DNA of 64,000 nucleotides, taken from the NCBI RefSeq assembly GCF_009745975.1, contig NZ_WHOL01000126.1, positions 92,423 to 156,422 of the forward strand, read 5' to 3'. The notes beneath the pieces are model-generated. The model was not told the origin of the DNA, made no database searches, and was given only the letters and a program-made list of their open reading frames with translations. The translations under genes and the position numbers were made by a program. Positions 10,285 to 18,660 of this stretch are shown in pieces. Every line of letters begins with the position of its first letter. Position 1 is the first letter of the stretch. Source of the DNA: Actinokineospora pegani. GTDB lineage: Bacteria > Actinomycetota > Actinomycetes > Mycobacteriales > Pseudonocardiaceae.

Positions 10285-11441
10285 CTGGCCTCCAAGGGAA
10301 CCGTCACGCGGACGACCCAGTCAGGCCCGTCGGGGCCGCAGGTGACCGCGCCGCCGAACAGGGCGACGCGGTGGCGGATGCCGGTCAGGCCGCGGTGGAC
10401 GCCTGCCTGGTCGGCGCGGGGGACCCGGCTCATGTCGTTGGCGACGGTGAGCACGACAGTGGTCTCCTCCCTGGCGAGGGTGACTTGCGCGGACTCGCCG
10501 CCGCCGTGGCGCAGCGCGTTGGTGAGCGCCTCCTGGGCTATGCGGTACAGGGCGACGTCCACCGACTGGGGCACGGGGGTGGCCGGTCCCTCGGTGGTGA
10601 GGCGGGTGCGCAGTCCCGCGGCGGTCGTGCCCGCCACCAGGCCGTCGAGGTCGTCGAGGCCGGGTTGGCGGGTGGCGTCGTCGCCGTGGTGCAGGACGTC
10701 GAGCAGGCGGCGCAGGTCGGCCATGGCCGAGCGGCTGGCGGTCTCCACCGCGACCAGCGAACGGCCGACCGGTTCCGCCGCCGCGCCCAGGCCGAGCCGG
10801 GCGGCGCCCGCGTGCACGCCGATCGCGCTGACGTGGTGGGAGATCACGTCGTGCAGGTCGCGGGCGATGGCCGTGCGCTCGTCGGCGACGGCGCGGCGCA
10901 CGGCGGCCTGCTCCTCCCTGGCCCGGGTGGCCGCCCGCTGCTCGAGTTCGGCGAGGTGGCCGCGGCGGGCGGTGGTGTTGCGGCCCACCAGCCACGGCAG
11001 GCAGACGGTCGTCAGCGCGTGCAGGGCGATCAACCGCCAGTCCGCCGCGGTCTCCGACTGCGGGTAGGCCCACCGCCCGACGACCGACCCGGCGAGCAGC
11101 ACCGCGAGCACGGTGGCGGCTTGGCCCAGGCCGAGCCACGCGCCCGCCCGGTACCCGGCGACGAGCAGCCCGGTCTCGTTGCCGCCGCGGTACCAGCCCA
11201 CCGGGGACAGCAGCATCGGTCCGAGCACCAGCAGCGCGGCGTGCGCGGCGGCGACCCAGCCGGAGAACCGGTCCGGGGTGGCCAGCGCGAGATCGGCCAG
11301 CACCACCGCCGCGACGACCGCGGGCCCCCAGCCCTGTCCCAGATCTGGACACAGCAGCAAGAGCACGCCCGTGTCGGCGACAGCGCAGAGCACCGCGACA
11401 ACCAGCGATTCCCGCCGCAGCACAACAGCCGTATCCGTCAC
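10281..11441 (-). CDS. HisKA_3-type sensor histidine kinase
   Basis: A 386-residue kinase with five or so membrane helices in its first 160 residues, a linker coiled coil, the dimerisation/phosphoacceptor motif ARDLHDVISHHVSAIG, and an HATPase domain with EALTNALRHG. There is little extracellular loop, as in DesK-like kinases that sense the membrane or an intramembrane ligand. The GTG at 11441 (VTDTAVVLRRE) is chosen because upstream sequence is compositionally unlike protein. It is the first gene of the apparent operon running down to 6192. Confidence 0.94.
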   Translation of the reverse strand: MTDTAVVLRRESLVVAVLCAVADTGVLLLLCPDLGQGWGPAVVAAVVLADLALATPDRFSGWVAAAHAALLVLGPMLLSPVGWYRGGNETGLLVAGYRAGAWLGLGQAATVLAVLLAGSVVGRWAYPQSETAADWRLIALHALTTVCLPWLVGRNTTARRGHLAELEQRAATRAREEQAAVRRAVADERTAIARDLHDVISHHVSAIGVHAGAARLGLGAAAEPVGRSLVAVETASRSAMADLRRLLDVLHHGDDATRQPGLDDLDGLVAGTTAAGLRTRLTTEGPATPVPQSVDVALYRIAQEALTNALRHGGGESAQVTLAREETTVVLTVANDMSRVPRADQAGVHRGLTGIRHRVALFGGAVTCGPDGPDWVVRVTVPLEAR

Positions 11442-11568
11442 GGTCTCAGCTTGGCACCCCGCGGCGGTGCGCGGGTTCAGAACACCTCTTCCCCACCCGG
11501 CGCCCCCGCCGACAGCAACGGCCCGCCCCCCGATATCGACCGTCGAAGCCACGCACCGGCATCTGAGA

Positions 11569-13137
11569 TCAGAACAGCTCCTCGCCCCACGCGACGCGAC
11601 CGCCGACAACGGTGGCGCGGACCCCGATGTCGGCGGGCGGGGCCACGTGCGGGTCGGCGGAGAGCACCACCAGGTCGGCCAGGCCGCCCGGGGTCAGCGC
11701 GCCCAGGTCGCGTTCCCAGTGGCAGGCCCAGGCTGCCTCGGTGGTGTAGGCGCGCACGGCGGTGGCCGGGGAGACCGCCTCCGCCGGGCCGACCCGGTGC
11801 CCGCCGCCGGTGGTGCGGTCGAGCATGAACTGCATGGCCCGCAGCGGGGCCCCGGTGGTCACCGGCCGGTCGGAACTGCCGACCAGACGCACTCCTTCCT
11901 CCACAAAGGATTGTCCTCTGTAGAGCCAGGGGGCCCGGTCGGGCCCCATGACCGCGGCGTAGTCGTCGCCGAAGGACCACAGGAACGCGGGCTGCACGAC
12001 CGGGGTGACCCCGAGCGCGGCGAACCGGGCCAGTTGGTCGGGCCGCACCAGGCCCGCGTGCTCGACCCGGTGCCTGGCCTCGGGCCGGGGGTGGGCGGTC
12101 TGCGCCGCCTCCACCGCGTCCAGCGCCACGTCGACGGCGCGGTCGCCGATGGCGTGCACGGCCAGCTGCCACCCGGCCCGGTGGCCGTCGACGACGACCG
12201 CGCGCAGGTCGGCCTCCGGCGCGTACAGCTCCCCCGCCCCGTCGCCGCCGACGTACGGGGCGGTGAGGGCGGCGGTGCGGGCCATCATGCCGCCGTCGGT
12301 GAAGACCTTGAGCGCGCCGATGGACAGCCGGTCGCCGCCGAAGCCGGTGCGCAGGCCCAGGTCCATCGCGCGGGCGACGCCGTCGCCCGCGTGCGCGCCG
12401 ACCGGGCGCAGCAGGGCGCCCGCGACCATCAGCCGCACCCGCACCGGCAGCCGGTCGCGCTCCTCGGCGCGCTGGTAGGCGGCCAGCTCGACCGGGCTGT
12501 GGGTGATCAGGCCGCCACCGATCCCCGCCTCGGAGACCGCGGTGACGCCCTCGGACAGGCACTGGCGGCCCGCCCGCTCGATCGCGTCGACCAGCTCGGT
12601 CACGGCGTAGGGCTGGCGCAGCGCGCGCACGGCCCCGGCGGCGGCCTCGACGAGCAGGCCGTCGCGGTGCGGGGTGCCCGCGGGCAGCCGGGCCAGCACC
12701 GCGGAGTCGACGACGCAGGCGTGCCCGGAGTCGTGCACCAGGTTGACCCACCGACCGGCGGCGACGGTGTCGAGTTCGGCGGCGGTGACGTGCCTGCCCA
12801 GCCTGCGCTGGTCGTAGCCCGCGACGTCGACCCACTCCCCCGGAGCCCTGGTCGCCGCGGCGGCGCGCACGGCGGCCAGCAGGCCCGCGACGGTGGTCTC
12901 GGCGGCGACCGAGGCCGACCCGGCGGCCAGGCCGGTCCAGGCCAGGTGCACGTGCGGGTCGAGGAAGGCGGGCAGGACGACGGCGCCGCGCAGGTCGACC
13001 GTGCGCCGGGCCGGCAGGCCCGCCACCTGCTCGTCGAGCCCCACGACCCGGCCGCGCCAGATCCCCAGGCTGCGCGCGTGCGGCCTGCCCGGGTCCAGGG
13101 TCGCGAACCGGCCGCCCACCAGCAGCAGATCCAGCAT
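11569..13137 (-). CDS. Amidohydrolase family protein, YtcJ-like
   Basis: A 522-residue amidohydrolase-3 protein. The metal-binding FLDPHVHLAW motif lies near residue 60, a second His-containing motif DSGHACVVD follows mid-domain, then a YGD/YVGGDG region and a C-terminal beta-sandwich strand (ADLVVLSADPH). YtcJ-like enzymes hydrolyse C-N bonds; substrates are mostly unknown. It is full-length, has no signal peptide, and is transcribed on the same strand as the two-component operon but separated from it. Confidence 0.9.
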   Translation of the reverse strand: MLDLLLVGGRFATLDPGRPHARSLGIWRGRVVGLDEQVAGLPARRTVDLRGAVVLPAFLDPHVHLAWTGLAAGSASVAAETTVAGLLAAVRAAAATRAPGEWVDVAGYDQRRLGRHVTAAELDTVAAGRWVNLVHDSGHACVVDSAVLARLPAGTPHRDGLLVEAAAGAVRALRQPYAVTELVDAIERAGRQCLSEGVTAVSEAGIGGGLITHSPVELAAYQRAEERDRLPVRVRLMVAGALLRPVGAHAGDGVARAMDLGLRTGFGGDRLSIGALKVFTDGGMMARTAALTAPYVGGDGAGELYAPEADLRAVVVDGHRAGWQLAVHAIGDRAVDVALDAVEAAQTAHPRPEARHRVEHAGLVRPDQLARFAALGVTPVVQPAFLWSFGDDYAAVMGPDRAPWLYRGQSFVEEGVRLVGSSDRPVTTGAPLRAMQFMLDRTTGGGHRVGPAEAVSPATAVRAYTTEAAWACHWERDLGALTPGGLADLVVLSADPHVAPPADIGVRATVVGGRVAWGEELF

Positions 13138-13487
13138 GGCGGGCAGCCTAGCGGTGGATTCCCGGCGGAAATCAGGGGTGCGGCGAAACCGGCGGACCGG
13201 CGTATTCCATGCTGAATCGGCCCGGGAAAAGCCCGTTGCCGACCGCGGTCGGGCGCCGCCGCACTGGCCGCGGCGGCGCGGTCGGGCGTCGGTTTCGTCT
13301 GGCGCCGGTCGCCGTTACCCCCGGCATCGGAGCGGCCCGGCATAGCGCGCGGGCATAGCCGATGATGACCCGACCGGCCCATGAGCGGTCGCGGGAACAA
13401 GCCACGGGGAACAGCGGTCGATCCGAGTCGACCCCGGAAGCGGCAGCGGATGGCGCAGTGCTATAAGCAGGGCCGCCGTGAACAGAA

Positions 13488-13527
13488 TTCCGGCCGGACC
13501 CGATGGCTGCCGAGGGTCCGGCCGGAA
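13488..13527 (-). terminator. Strong hairpin downstream of lsr2
   Basis: A perfect 14-base stem, TTCCGGCCGGACCC paired with GGGTCCGGCCGGAA around a 12-base loop, 24 bases past the lsr2 stop. There is only a weak T-rich tail, normal in such G+C-rich genomes. The rest of the 414-base space 13138-13551 holds no gene I can support. Confidence 0.7.
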
Positions 13528-13551
13528 AGCCGAGCGATGTCCGCGCCCGGG

Positions 13552-13920
13552 TCAGGAGGCCCGGCGCTGCTGCTTGGCGTGCGCGGCCTCGAAGGCCTCG
13601 ACGACGGCGGACGGGATGCGACCGCGCTCGGAGATGTCGTGGCCGTTCTGCCTGGCCCAGTCCCGAATGGCCCTGGTCTGCTCCTTGCTGCGCGCCTCGC
13701 CGACGCCCTTGGCGGGCGCCCCGCCCCGGCGCACCCGGCCACCCGTGCGGCGCGCGGCGTTGACGAACTCCGCCAACTCCTCCCGCAGCCGGGAGGCGTT
13801 GCGCTCGCTGAGGTCGATTTCATAATGCACGCCGTCGAGGCTGAACTCGATCGGGCGAATGTCCTCACCCGGCGAACCGTCCAAGTCGTCGAACAGCTGC
13901 ACGATCGTCTTCTGCGCCAT
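13552..13920 (-). CDS. lsr2: Lsr2 nucleoid-associated protein
   Basis: A 122-residue Lsr2 homologue. The N-terminal dimerisation domain ([14 protein letters not shown] through [13 protein letters not shown]) is followed by a basic linker and a C-terminal DNA-binding domain. That domain carries the AT-hook-like segment [12 protein letters not shown], with RGRIP in place of the usual RGR core. Lsr2 silences horizontally acquired AT-rich DNA in actinobacteria, as H-NS does in enterics. The upstream region 13921-14105 is visibly more AT-rich than its surroundings, which would allow autoregulation. Length and domain order are normal. Confidence 0.97.
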   Translation of the reverse strand: MAQKTIVQLFDDLDGSPGEDIRPIEFSLDGVHYEIDLSERNASRLREELAEFVNAARRTGGRVRRGGAPAKGVGEARSKEQTRAIRDWARQNGHDISERGRIPSAVVEAFEAAHAKQQRRAS

Positions 13921-14105
13921 GACACACCCTATTGCGGAAACGGTCGGATCTCTTCGGAATATTGGAGCACATCTCAGCGCAAAGCGCCATGCGCGGATCG
14001 GTCGACTTCCGCACCGACCGACTTCGACACCGACTCGGCGTAATCCCGATCACGCTTAGTCGAACCGGGCGGTCTAACACGCGGGAATAAGCGAAACGGA
14101 TTGGC

Positions 14106-14741
14106 TCACGCCCTGGCCGCGACCCAGGAGAGCTGTCCCATCGCCCAGACCGCGCCGATCGCCAGCGTCGCGGACCCGGCCGCGCCGCCGCTCATCGCCC
14201 ACAGATCACCTGCCGCGAGCGCGATCCCGGCCACCGCGCAGGCCACCGCCCGCCGCTGGTCGCCGCCGCGGCGGAAGTGCCGCGCGAGCACGAGGCAGGC
14301 GGCGGCGAGGGCCAGGAACGAGACCGATCCCGCGGCCATGTGCCCCACGCTGTGCCACGACATCGCGGTGGGCGCGCCCGCGCCGACCGGGAAGCCGTTC
14401 CCGGGGTCCATCGGCAGCAGGCCCGCGGCGACGAAACCGAGGCCAGCGACCAAGACCAGCCGCGCCGTCCACCGGCTGCCGACGGCGGCGCGCAGGCCGA
14501 CCGCGCCGAAGGCCATGAGCGCGCCCGCCGCGACGAAGTTGGCCACCTGCAGCCAGCCGAGCGAGCCGGTGGCGAGCTGGCTGAGCGGGTGCCGGGTGAG
14601 GTCGAAGCCCTCGCGGGTGGCGGCCTGGGCGAGCGAGACACCCGCCCAGAGCGGGGCGGCGGCGGCGAGACCGGCCAGCGAACGGGTGGTCGTGCCGCGG
14701 GTGGCGGGCCGAGCTGCGGGAACGGCGGTCTGAGTGGTCAT
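14106..14741 (-). CDS. DUF998 integral membrane protein
   Basis: A 211-residue membrane protein with about six hydrophobic helices and the DUF998 hallmark DLTRHPLSQLATGSLGW after the first helix, plus SWHSVGHMAAG between later helices. Function unknown. The ATG at 14741 follows GGAAGG at a good distance. It is transcribed away from the YCII-sigma factor pair, with a 37-bp palindrome between them. DUF998 proteins are often controlled by nearby sigma factors or TetR proteins, so it is a candidate target. Confidence 0.88.
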   Translation of the reverse strand: MTTQTAVPAARPATRGTTTRSLAGLAAAAPLWAGVSLAQAATREGFDLTRHPLSQLATGSLGWLQVANFVAAGALMAFGAVGLRAAVGSRWTARLVLVAGLGFVAAGLLPMDPGNGFPVGAGAPTAMSWHSVGHMAAGSVSFLALAAACLVLARHFRRGGDQRRAVACAVAGIALAAGDLWAMSGGAAGSATLAIGAVWAMGQLSWVAARA

Positions 14742-14786
14742 CGTGGTGCCTTCCTGTCCGGGGATCTGCACCACCGTCGTCCGGGT

Positions 14787-14823
14787 CCTATGACAGGGAA
14801 CGCACGGCGTTCCCTGTCATAGG
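14787..14823. promoter_or_regulatory. Perfect 37-bp palindrome between divergent genes
   Basis: CCTATGACAGGGAACGC and its exact complement surround three bases (ACG). Outside the arms, CGTCG (14775-14779) and CGACG (14831-14835) are placed symmetrically, each ten bases beyond a TGTCAT. Each strand also shows GGGAAC, an ECF-like -35 word. It sits 46 bases before the DUF998 start and 60 bases before the YCII start, so a shared operator or divergent ECF promoter pair fits better than a terminator. That role is inference. Confidence 0.75.
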
Positions 14824-14882
14824 CTTCGTTCGACGTGTGGGTGTTCGGCGGAGATGCCGCCGGTTGGCGAGAGGCACATGCG

Positions 14883-15206
14883 ATGCGGTTCCTGATGATG
14901 TCGATGGCGGACGACTCCACCCCCGACGAGGCGCTGATGGTGGAGATGGGCAGGTTCGTCGAGGAGCTGTCGGCGGCGGGCGTGCTGCTGGCCACCGGCG
15001 GGCTGGACCCGGCGGCGATCGAGGTGCGCTCGGTCGGCGACGAGATCACCGTGACCGACGGCCCGTTCACCGAGGCCAAGGAGGCGGTGGGCGGGTTCGC
15101 GCTGGTCGAGGTGGGCTCGGTGGCCGAGGCCGTGGAGCTGACCAGGCGGTTCCGGCGGATCGTGGGTGACGGCAAGAGCGTCATCCAGCAGGTCTTCGGG
15201 CCGTGA
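14883..15206 (+). CDS. YCII/DGPF-domain protein paired with ECF sigma factor
   Basis: A 107-residue YCII-related protein with the TVTDGPFTEAKEAVGGF motif that names DGPF proteins. Such proteins are encoded next to ECF42-group sigma factors and are thought to be targets or modulators of the sigma factor. Their biochemical role is not settled. The ATG at 14883 (MRFLMMSMADD) is the family-like start. The stop overlaps the sigma factor GTG (GTGA), so the two are translationally coupled. Confidence 0.93.
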   Translation: MRFLMMSMADDSTPDEALMVEMGRFVEELSAAGVLLATGGLDPAAIEVRSVGDEITVTDGPFTEAKEAVGGFALVEVGSVAEAVELTRRFRRIVGDGKSVIQQVFGP

Positions 15207-17092
15207 CCGACGCCCGCCGGGCGGTCGAGGCGGTCTGGCGGCTGGAGTCCGCGGCGGTGGTCGGCGCGCTCACCCGGGTGGTGCGCGACGTCGGCCTCGC
15301 CGAGGAGCTGGCCCAGGACGCCCTGGTCGCGGCGCTGGCGCAGTGGCCGCGCGCGGGCGTGCCGGACAACCCGGCCGCCTGGTTGGTCACCACCGCCAAG
15401 CGCCGCGCCGTCGACCACCTCCGGCGGTCCCAGCGGTTCGAGCGGGCCAAGGAGCACCTGGTCCGACCCGACCAGGTGGCCGGGTCGGACCAGGACGAGC
15501 GGGACGGGCCCGAGCAGGACGACGCGCTGCGCCTCGTCCTGCTCACCTGCCACCCGGTGCTGCCCACCGAGCAGCGGGTGGCGCTGACCCTGCGGCTGGC
15601 CGCGGGCCTGTCCACCGCCGAGATCGCCCGCGCCTTCCTCACCACCGAGCAGCGCGTCGCGCAGCGCGTGGCGGCGGCCAAGGAGGCGCTGGCCGGGGTG
15701 CCGGTCGAGGTGCCGCGGGACGCCTCGGACCGGGTCGCCGCCGCCCTGGAGGTCGTCTACCTGACCTTCAACGAGGGCTACTCGGCCACTGCGGGCGACG
15801 ACCTGGTGCGCCTGGACCTGGTCCGGGAGGCGCTGCGGCTGGGCAGGCTGCTCGCCGCGCTCGCCCCGCGCGAGCCGGAGGCGCACGGGCTGGTGGCGCT
15901 GATGGAGGTCCAGGCGTCGCGGTCGGCGGCGCGCACCGACGCGACCGGGGCGCCGGTGGCGCTGCACGAGCAGAACCGGGGCCGGTGGGACCGGCTGCTG
16001 ATCCGGCGCGGGTTCGCCGCGCTGCTGCGCGCCCGCGACCTCGGCCGACCACCGGGCCCGTACGTGCTGCAGGCGGCGATCGCGGTCTGCCACGCGCAGG
16101 CGGCCACGGCCGAGGACACCGACTGGGCCAGGATCGCCGGGCTCTACGACGCGCTGGCGCGGCTGCTGCCCACCCCGGTCGTGCGGCTCAACCAGGCCGT
16201 CGCGGTGGGCATGGCGCGGGGCCCCGCCGCCGGGCTGGACCTCGTCGACCGGCTGCGCGCCGAGCCGTCGCTGCGCGACTACCACCCGCTGCCCGTCGTG
16301 CGCGCGGACCTGCTGGCCCGGCTGGACCGGCCCGCCGAGGCCCGCGTCGAGTTCGAGCGCGCCGCGGCGCTGACCGACAACGCCGCCGAGCGCGAGTTCC
16401 TGCTGCGCCGCGCCGCCGACCTCCCGGCCCAGGACCGCCCCACCCTGGGCGCCAGCGCCGAGGCCTTCCTGGCGCGCACGGACCTGGACCCGACGACGTT
16501 GCGCTCCTACGGCCAGACGCTGGGCCGGGTGCGCCGCGCGCTCGGCGACGCCCACGCCGTCGACGCGATCACCGCCGGGGACCTCGCCCGGGTGTTCGAC
16601 CTCGCGTGGTCGGGCGCGGCGGCCAAGACCTGGAACCGGCACCGCTCGGCGGTGCGCACGTTCTGCGCGTGGGCGCGGCTGCCCGACCTGGCCGCCGACA
16701 TCGACCGCAGACCCGAGACGCGCCACCGGGTCCCGCCGCTGCCACCGGAGCAGGTGGCTCTGTTGTGGACGTTGGACGTCCCGGTGCGGGAGCTGGCGCT
16801 GTGGCGGATGCTGCACGAGTCCGGGGCGCCGGTGCGCACGGTGCTCGCGCTCGACGTCGAGCAGCTCGACCTCGACGACCGCAGGGCCCGCGTCGGCGCG
16901 GGGTGGGTGTCCTGGCGCGCGGCGACCGCGCGGCTGCTGGCGGAGCTGTTGGCGGGCAGGGAGACCGGGCCGGTCTTCCGCTCCAGGCGCGGGGCGGGGC
17001 GGTTGTCCTACGAGCGGGCGGAGTCGCTGTTCAAGCAGGCGACCAAGGCGCTGGACCCGGCGGGGCTCACGCTGGGCCTGCTGCGCCGGTGA
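15203..17092 (+). CDS. ECF42-like sigma factor fused to truncated tyrosine-recombinase-like domain
   Basis: Of 629 residues, the first 410 or so are a complete ECF42-type factor: sigma-2 (ALTRVVRDVGLAEELAQDAL), sigma-4 (TEQRVALTLRLAAGLSTAEI) and the long SnoaL/TPR-like tail with YLTFNEGYSA and a VRLNQAVA repeat. Residues ~413-629 resemble an actinobacterial phage-type integrase: a core-binding domain (TTLRSYGQTLGRVRRALGD; TWNRHRSAVRTFCAWA) and the start of a catalytic domain (LWRMLHESGAPVRTVLALDV; RLSYERAESLFKQATKAL). The first catalytic Arg is replaced (GAPVR rather than GxR), and the protein stops at LTLGLLRR, where HxLRH would begin. No Tyr nucleophile remains, so recombinase activity is unlikely; a DNA-binding role is possible. 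It overlaps the convergent TetR gene by 26 bases. Confidence 0.9.
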   Translation: MTDARRAVEAVWRLESAAVVGALTRVVRDVGLAEELAQDALVAALAQWPRAGVPDNPAAWLVTTAKRRAVDHLRRSQRFERAKEHLVRPDQVAGSDQDERDGPEQDDALRLVLLTCHPVLPTEQRVALTLRLAAGLSTAEIARAFLTTEQRVAQRVAAAKEALAGVPVEVPRDASDRVAAALEVVYLTFNEGYSATAGDDLVRLDLVREALRLGRLLAALAPREPEAHGLVALMEVQASRSAARTDATGAPVALHEQNRGRWDRLLIRRGFAALLRARDLGRPPGPYVLQAAIAVCHAQAATAEDTDWARIAGLYDALARLLPTPVVRLNQAVAVGMARGPAAGLDLVDRLRAEPSLRDYHPLPVVRADLLARLDRPAEARVEFERAAALTDNAAEREFLLRRAADLPAQDRPTLGASAEAFLARTDLDPTTLRSYGQTLGRVRRALGDAHAVDAITAGDLARVFDLAWSGAAAKTWNRHRSAVRTFCAWARLPDLAADIDRRPETRHRVPPLPPEQVALLWTLDVPVRELALWRMLHESGAPVRTVLALDVEQLDLDDRRARVGAGWVSWRAATARLLAELLAGRETGPVFRSRRGAGRLSYERAESLFKQATKALDPAGLTLGLLRR

Positions 17093-17762
17093 CCGCGCCG
17101 GGGGCGTGCTCGAAGAACAGCATCGCCGTGTCGGTGAACATCGGCTCGAGGTCCGGCAGCGCCTGCGCCCCCTTGGTGTGCAGGCAGTCGCGGATGCGTT
17201 CGGCGGTGCCGCCGATGTAGAGGTCGAACGTCGCGGGGGTCACCTGCCGCACCCTCGGGTCGCTCTCGCGGGCGCGGCGGTGCAGCTCGCGGAAGACGTC
17301 GGCGAAGGCCCGGTTGACCGCCGTGGTGCGCTTGACCAGCTCCGGGCCCGCGCACAGCGTCTCGATGTAGAGCGACCACGCGGCGTCGGGGTCCTCGGCC
17401 AGCGCGGCCAGGAAAGCCCGCCAGGACAGGCTGACCCGGGCGGGCCAGTCGTCGCGGGCGACGGGGTCGAGCACGTCGCGCAGGGAGACGCTGACATCGG
17501 CGACAGCGGTGTCGAACGCGGCCAGGAAGCACGCCTCTTTGTCGTGGAAGTGCTCGTAGAAGGTGCGGCGCGACACCTCGGCCCCGCCGACGATGTCGTT
17601 GACCGTGGAGTTGGCGTAGCCCTTGGCGGCCACGACCCGCAGCACGGCCCCGATCAACCTGCCCCGCTGGGAGGCGGCGATGTCCTCCCGGCTGAGCCCG
17701 TGCCTGCCCCTGGGTAACTGGCGCGGGCTGCGCCCAGCCTGGCTGGAATTCACGCTGCGCAC
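17067..17762 (-). CDS. TetR family transcriptional regulator
   Basis: A 231-residue TetR regulator. The helix-turn-helix lies at about residues 32-75 (VVAAKGYANSTVNDIVGGAE, then VSRRTFYEHFHDKEACFL). The C-terminal ligand domain is helical and unassigned. It starts at a GTG (17762) and is divergent from a secreted-protein gene. A 24-bp palindrome in the shared region is a likely binding site for it. Its last codons overlap the sigma-recombinase gene on the other strand. Confidence 0.93.
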   Translation of the reverse strand: MRSVNSSQAGRSPRQLPRGRHGLSREDIAASQRGRLIGAVLRVVAAKGYANSTVNDIVGGAEVSRRTFYEHFHDKEACFLAAFDTAVADVSVSLRDVLDPVARDDWPARVSLSWRAFLAALAEDPDAAWSLYIETLCAGPELVKRTTAVNRAFADVFRELHRRARESDPRVRQVTPATFDLYIGGTAERIRDCLHTKGAQALPDLEPMFTDTAMLFFEHAPGAVTGAAGPA

Positions 17763-17859
17763 TTTATCACCGCCCCACAGCGGCCGTCCCGCATGTTTTC
17801 ACCATGGGACAACTAAATTTCTCACATTTGCGCCCACGTCGCACGACATGCTTTCCTCT

Positions 17860-17883
17860 CTTGGAAACATGGATGTTTCCAAG
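17860..17883. promoter_or_regulatory. Perfect 24-bp operator-like palindrome
   Basis: CTTGGAAACAT and its exact complement ATGTTTCCAAG flank GG, ending 18 bases before the ATG of the secreted-protein gene. Size and symmetry are typical of TetR-family operators, and the divergent TetR gene is the obvious candidate protein. A degenerate half-site, CATGTTTTC, lies at 17792-17800, nearer the TetR start. Binding here would block the ribosome-binding and promoter region of the secreted protein. Confidence 0.8.
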
Positions 17884-17901
17884 ACGACAGGAGCAACGAG
17901 A

Positions 17902-18501
17902 ATGCGCGTGCGTAGTGTGCGATCGGCGGGCGTAGCGGTCGCCAGCGTGGCCGCCGTCGGGGCGTTGTTCGCCACGGCCACCCCCTCGAGCGCCGCGCCG
18001 GTGGAGATCAGCTACGACGCCACCGGCTCGACCGACCTGACCGGCCTCGGCGCCACGCTGCCGCTGGGCCCCGGCACCGCCACCGTCGAGACGGACCTGC
18101 AGCAGGGCAACATCACCGGCTCGATCGACCTGCCGGAGACCAAGACCAAGTTCCTGCTGGCGGGCATCCTGGACACCCACGCCAAGGTCAAGGTCACCCA
18201 GAACGGCCCGCTCTCCGGCACGATCAACGCGGGCGTCGTGGACGTGTCCGGCGACTTCACCGTGCAGATCACCGAGGTCGGCCACTTCGACATCGGCATC
18301 CCGCTGCCGAACTGCAAGGCCACCGAGCCGGTGCGGATCTCGCTCACGTCGGGCCCCGGCTTCAACCCGGCCGTGGGCGGGACGCTGACCGGCAGCTACA
18401 CGCTGCCCAAGTTCGCGGACTGCTTCGTCGACACCGAGATCATCAACTTTCTCGTCGTCGGCAAGGACAACCCCATCTCGATCGACCTCAAGGCCAAGTA
18501 G
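17902..18501 (+). CDS. Secreted beta-rich protein of unknown function
   Basis: A 199-residue exported protein. The ATG at 17902 has AGGAG just upstream and gives a signal peptide (MRVRSVRSAGVAVASVAAVG, cleavage near SSAAP). The mature part is beta-rich with Gly/Thr repeats, and two Cys residues (PLPNCKATEP and FADCFVDTE) could form one disulfide. It looks like a small actinobacterial surface or lipid-binding protein, but I cannot assign a family. It is probably controlled by the divergent TetR regulator through the palindrome at 17860. Confidence 0.88.
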   Translation: MRVRSVRSAGVAVASVAAVGALFATATPSSAAPVEISYDATGSTDLTGLGATLPLGPGTATVETDLQQGNITGSIDLPETKTKFLLAGILDTHAKVKVTQNGPLSGTINAGVVDVSGDFTVQITEVGHFDIGIPLPNCKATEPVRISLTSGPGFNPAVGGTLTGSYTLPKFADCFVDTEIINFLVVGKDNPISIDLKAK

Positions 18502-18550
18502 CACGCCCGCTGCCCCGGGGCAGGGAAAACGGGTTCAGGCCCCGGGGCGC

Positions 18551-18585
18551 GGCCCGGTCCCCCACCACCGACGGGGGGCCGGGCC
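18551..18585. terminator. Hairpin between convergent genes
   Basis: GGCCCGGTCCCCC and GGGGGGCCGGGCC pair with one mismatch around a nine-base loop. It lies between the stop of the secreted protein (18501) and the stop of the opposite-strand gene (18661), so it can serve as a bidirectional terminator. No T-run. Confidence 0.6.
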
Positions 18586-18660
18586 GACCCGTTTCCGCAT
18601 TCGATTACCGCCGGGACGACAAAGCGGCCAACAATCAACCGCGCCCTTTTCCCGCCTCGA

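Noticed and set aside
16439-17092. Integrase gene with an attachment site marking an integrated element at 17.1 kb
   Set aside because: The recombinase region is truncated, in frame with the sigma factor, and no flanking direct repeats or other mobile genes were seen.
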